Shown one piece after another: positions 61,701 through 64,000 of a stretch of 64,000 nt of DNA. Source of the DNA: Ptiloglossa arizonensis (taxonomy: Eukaryota; Arthropoda; Insecta; Hymenoptera; Colletidae). The notes beneath the pieces are model-generated. The model saw only the letters and a list, made by a program, of their open reading frames with translations, searched no databases and was not told the DNA's origin. A program made the translations under genes and the position numbers. The stretch covers positions 992,001 through 1,056,000 of the forward strand of contig NW_027478517.1 in NCBI RefSeq assembly GCF_051014685.1. The letters run 5' to 3'. Numbering within the stretch: position 1 is the first letter of the stretch; every line of letters starts with the position of its first letter.

Positions 61701-64000
61701 CTGCTTTCAGACGCAACAGGAATATGTGGGTTTGGTCAATCCGTTCGCGAGATATGGGGCTTTGAAGCTAAGGAATGGTTGACAAGACAACAAATTTTTT
61801 GCACTTCTGCTGCTCCAGTCGCTTAACCAGAATGCCCTAGGGGAAAAATACACATACCGTTGTAATCGGGCTAGTTTCTACTTTCAGACGCAGCAGGAAT
61901 TTTTGGGTTTGGTCAATCCGTTCCCGAGGAATGGGAGTTTGAAGCTAAGAAATGGTTGAGAAGACAACAAATTTTTCGCACTTCTGCTGCTCCAAACGCT
62001 TAACCAGAACGGCATAGGGAAAAAATACACATACCGTTGTAATCGAGCGAGTTTTTACTTTCAGATGCAATAGGAATTTTTGGGTTAGGTCAATCCGTTC
62101 GCGCGATATGGGAGTTTGAAGATAAGAAATGGTTGACAAGACAACAAATTTTTCGCAATTCTGCTGCTCCAAACGCTTAACCAGAATGGCCTAGGCAAAA
62201 AATACACATACCGTTGTAATCGAGCGAGTTTCTACTTTCAGATGCAATAGGAATCTTTGGGTTAGGTCAATCCGTTCGCGAGATATGGGAGTTTGAAGCT
62301 AAGAAATGGTTGAGAAAACAACAAATTTTTCGCACTTCTGCTGCTCCAAACGCTTAACCAGAATGGCCTAGGGGAAAAATACACATACCGTTGTAAACGG
62401 GCGAGTTTCTACTTTCAGATGCAATAGGAATTTTTGGGTTAGTTCAATCCGTTCGCGCGATATGGGAGTTTGAAGATAAGAAATGCTTGACAAGACAACA
62501 AATTTTTTGCACTTCTGCTGCTCCTGTCGCTTAACCAGAATGGCCTAGGGGAAAAATACACATACCGTTGTAATCGGGCTAGTTTCTACTTTCAGACGCA
62601 GCAGGAATTTTTGGGTTTGGTCAATCCGTTCGCGAGAAATGGGGCTTTGAAGCTAAGAAATGGTTGACAAGACAACAAATTTTTCGCAATTCTGCTGCTC
62701 CAAACGCTTAACCAGAATGGCCTAGGCAAAAAATACACATACCGTTGTAATCGAGCGAGTTTCTACTTTCAGATGCAATAGGAACCTTTGGGTTAGGTCA
62801 ATCCGTTCGCGAGATATGGGAGTTTGAAGCTAAGAAATGGTTGAGAAAACAACAAATTTTTCGCACTTCTGCTGCTCCAAACGCTTAACCAGAATGGCCT
62901 AGGGGAAAAATACACATACCGTTGTAATCGGGCGAGTTTCTACTTTCAGATGCAATAGGAATTTTTGGGTTAGGTCAATCCGTTCGCGCGATATGGGAGT
63001 TTGAAGATAAGAAATGCTTGACAAGACAACAAATTTTTTGCACTTCTGCTGCTCCTGTCGCTTAACCAGAATGGCCTAGGGGAAAAATACACATACCGTT
63101 GTAATCGGGCTAGTTTCTACTTTCAGACGCAGCAGGAATTTTTGGGTTTGGTCAATCCGTTCGCGAGAAATGGGACTTTGAAGCTAAGAAATGGTTGACA
63201 AGACAACAAATTTTTCGCAATTCTGCTGCTCAAAACGCTTAACCAGAACGGCATTGGGAAAAAATACACATACCGTTGTAATCGAGCGAGTTTCTACTTT
63301 CAGATGCAATAGGAATTTTTGGGTTAGGTCAATCCGTTCGCGAGATATGGGAGTTTGAAGCTAAGAAATGGTTGAGAAGACAACAAATTTTTCGCACTTC
63401 TGCTGCTCCAAACGCTTAACCAGAACGGCATAGGGAAAAAATACACATACCGTTGTAATCGAGCGAGTTTTTACTTTCAGATGCAATAGGAATTTTTGGG
63501 TTAGGTCAATCCGCTCGCGAGATATGGGAGTTTGAAGCTAAGAAATGGTTGAGAAGACAACAAATTTTTCGCACATCTGCTGCTCCAAACGCTTAACCAA
63601 AATGGCCTAGGGAAAAAATACACATACCGTTGTAATCGAGCGAGTTTCTACTTTCAGATGCAATAGGAATTTTTGGGTTAGGTCAATCCGTTCGCGAGAT
63701 ATGGGAGTTTCAAGCTAAGAAATGGTTGAGAAGACAACAAATTTTTCGCACTTCTGCTGCTCCAAACGCTTAACCAGAACGGCATTGGGAAAAAATACAC
63801 ATACCGTTGCAATCGGGCTTGTTTCTACTTTCAGATGCAATAGGAATTTTCGGGATAGGTCTATCTGTTCGCGAGATATGGGAGTTTGAAGCTAAGAAAT
63901 GGTTGACAAGACAACAAATTTTTCGCAATTCTGCTGCTCCAAACGCTTAACCAGAACGGCATAGGGAAAAAATACACACATCGTTGTAACCGGACGAGTT
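49712..64000. repeat. 26.2-kb-spaced large duplication, copy 2
   Basis: Second copy of 23509-37620, still matching at the last base of the window. I noted about fifteen isolated substitutions, for example GATTGATCAAT near 50055, CAGGTGC near 50206, GAAGCAAAG near 50972, CAATTGG near 51274, GTCGTGCG near 53549, GAGTTAGAAGC near 56992, TTAATCAG near 58285 and GCTCAAAACG near 63231. Two clustered patches, 59.57-59.85 kb and 61074-61084, look like conversion. Excluding the patches, identity is about 99.9 percent by eye. Confidence 0.92.
59570..59850. repeat. Inserted and replaced monomer patch in copy 2
   Basis: Relative to 33370-33470, this stretch carries one extra monomer and substituted content: GGAACTTTTGGGTTTGTTC, then CGCGCGATATGG with CTCCTGTCGCTTAAGC, then GAGCGAG with GGAATCTTTGGG and GAGAAAACAACAATTTTTTCGC. 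These variants are found in neighbouring monomers of the same zone (32.8-33.2 and 58.99-59.4 kb). This accounts for the offset change from 26,203 to 26,380 bp. Confidence 0.8.

Larger units (their letters stand above)
1..64000. repeat. ~177-bp satellite array filling the window
   Basis: The same ~177-bp unit follows itself head to tail from the first to the last base, about 361 times. Unit starts marked by AGCTAAGAAAT fall at 1, 177, 354, 531, 708 and 884, giving lengths of 176, 177, 177, 177 and 176 bp. All copies share one orientation; I saw no inversion, gap, transposon or unique sequence. Monomers differ from each other by roughly 5-20 percent, but the variants recur in fixed orders, giving several higher-order repeats. 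This architecture is typical of centromeric or heterochromatic satellites of eukaryotes (known for the class); the specific family and host are not recognised. There is no gene anywhere in the window. Confidence 0.98.

Noticed and set aside
1..64000. CRISPR array
   Set aside because: Repeats are directly contiguous 177-bp units without unique spacers, and no cas genes are present.
1..64000. rDNA or tRNA gene cluster
   Set aside because: No rRNA-like conserved core and no tRNA A/B box or cloverleaf arrangement is visible in the monomer; the unit is far too short for rDNA.
1..64000. Assignment to a named satellite family or species
   Set aside because: I do not recognise the monomer with confidence. 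A database search with the 177-bp consensus would be decisive and could not be run here.

Overview
The whole 64 kb window is one uninterrupted satellite DNA array. It is built from a monomer of about 177 bp repeated head to tail, roughly 361 copies, all in the same orientation. I found no protein-coding gene, RNA gene, transposon, CRISPR array or unique sequence from base 1 to base 64000, and both ends of the window lie inside the array. A eukaryotic chromosome is the only sensible source: megasatellite-type arrays with near nucleosome-length monomers are typical of centromeric or other constitutive heterochromatin. I do not recognise the family by name and cannot assign a species. A plant is plausible, an animal is not excluded. 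GC is about 41 percent (hand count of one monomer).

Monomer anatomy, counting from the AGCTAAG start: an A3T5 tract near 27-34, a conserved CCTAGG at 71-76, an A6 run at 78-83, a 17-bp element at 90-106 that resembles the mammalian CENP-B box, a second A3T5 tract at 132-139, and the most conserved part, TTCGCGAGATATG, near 156-168. Length variants are diagnostic: 176 bp (loss of one base next to GCGCTAGCC), 178 bp (an extra C giving TTTCCAGACG) and another 178 bp form (GATG plus A8, +2, with a -1 elsewhere).

Layout: (I) 1-2117, mixed short-order repeats. (II) 2118-13240, a 1,594-bp nine-monomer repeat nested in a 5,132-bp tandem duplication. (III) 13240-16608, a 1,238-bp seven-monomer higher-order repeat. 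(IV) 16609-28457, two copies of a ~5.5 kb tract at a period of 6,367 bp. (V) 28457-37620, a 1,769-bp duplication followed by a recurring six-monomer cassette and a 531-bp three-monomer repeat. (VI) 37621-40484, a compressed mosaic of pieces from zones II, IV and V. (VII) 40485-49711, cassette-rich tandem units at 2,657, 2,480 and 1,950 bp. (VIII) 49712-64000, a second copy of 23509-37620 (offset 26,203 bp, then 26,380 bp), running off the window end.

Nothing here works together as genes do. The content is a record of recent, in-register unequal exchange and short-tract conversion. The most interesting signals are the CENP-B-box-like element, the very recent nested duplications from 0.5 to 26 kb, the lack of CpG depletion, and a conversion patch that can be bounded to about 40 bp. 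All alignments were made by eye, so boundaries and difference counts need a computed self-alignment.
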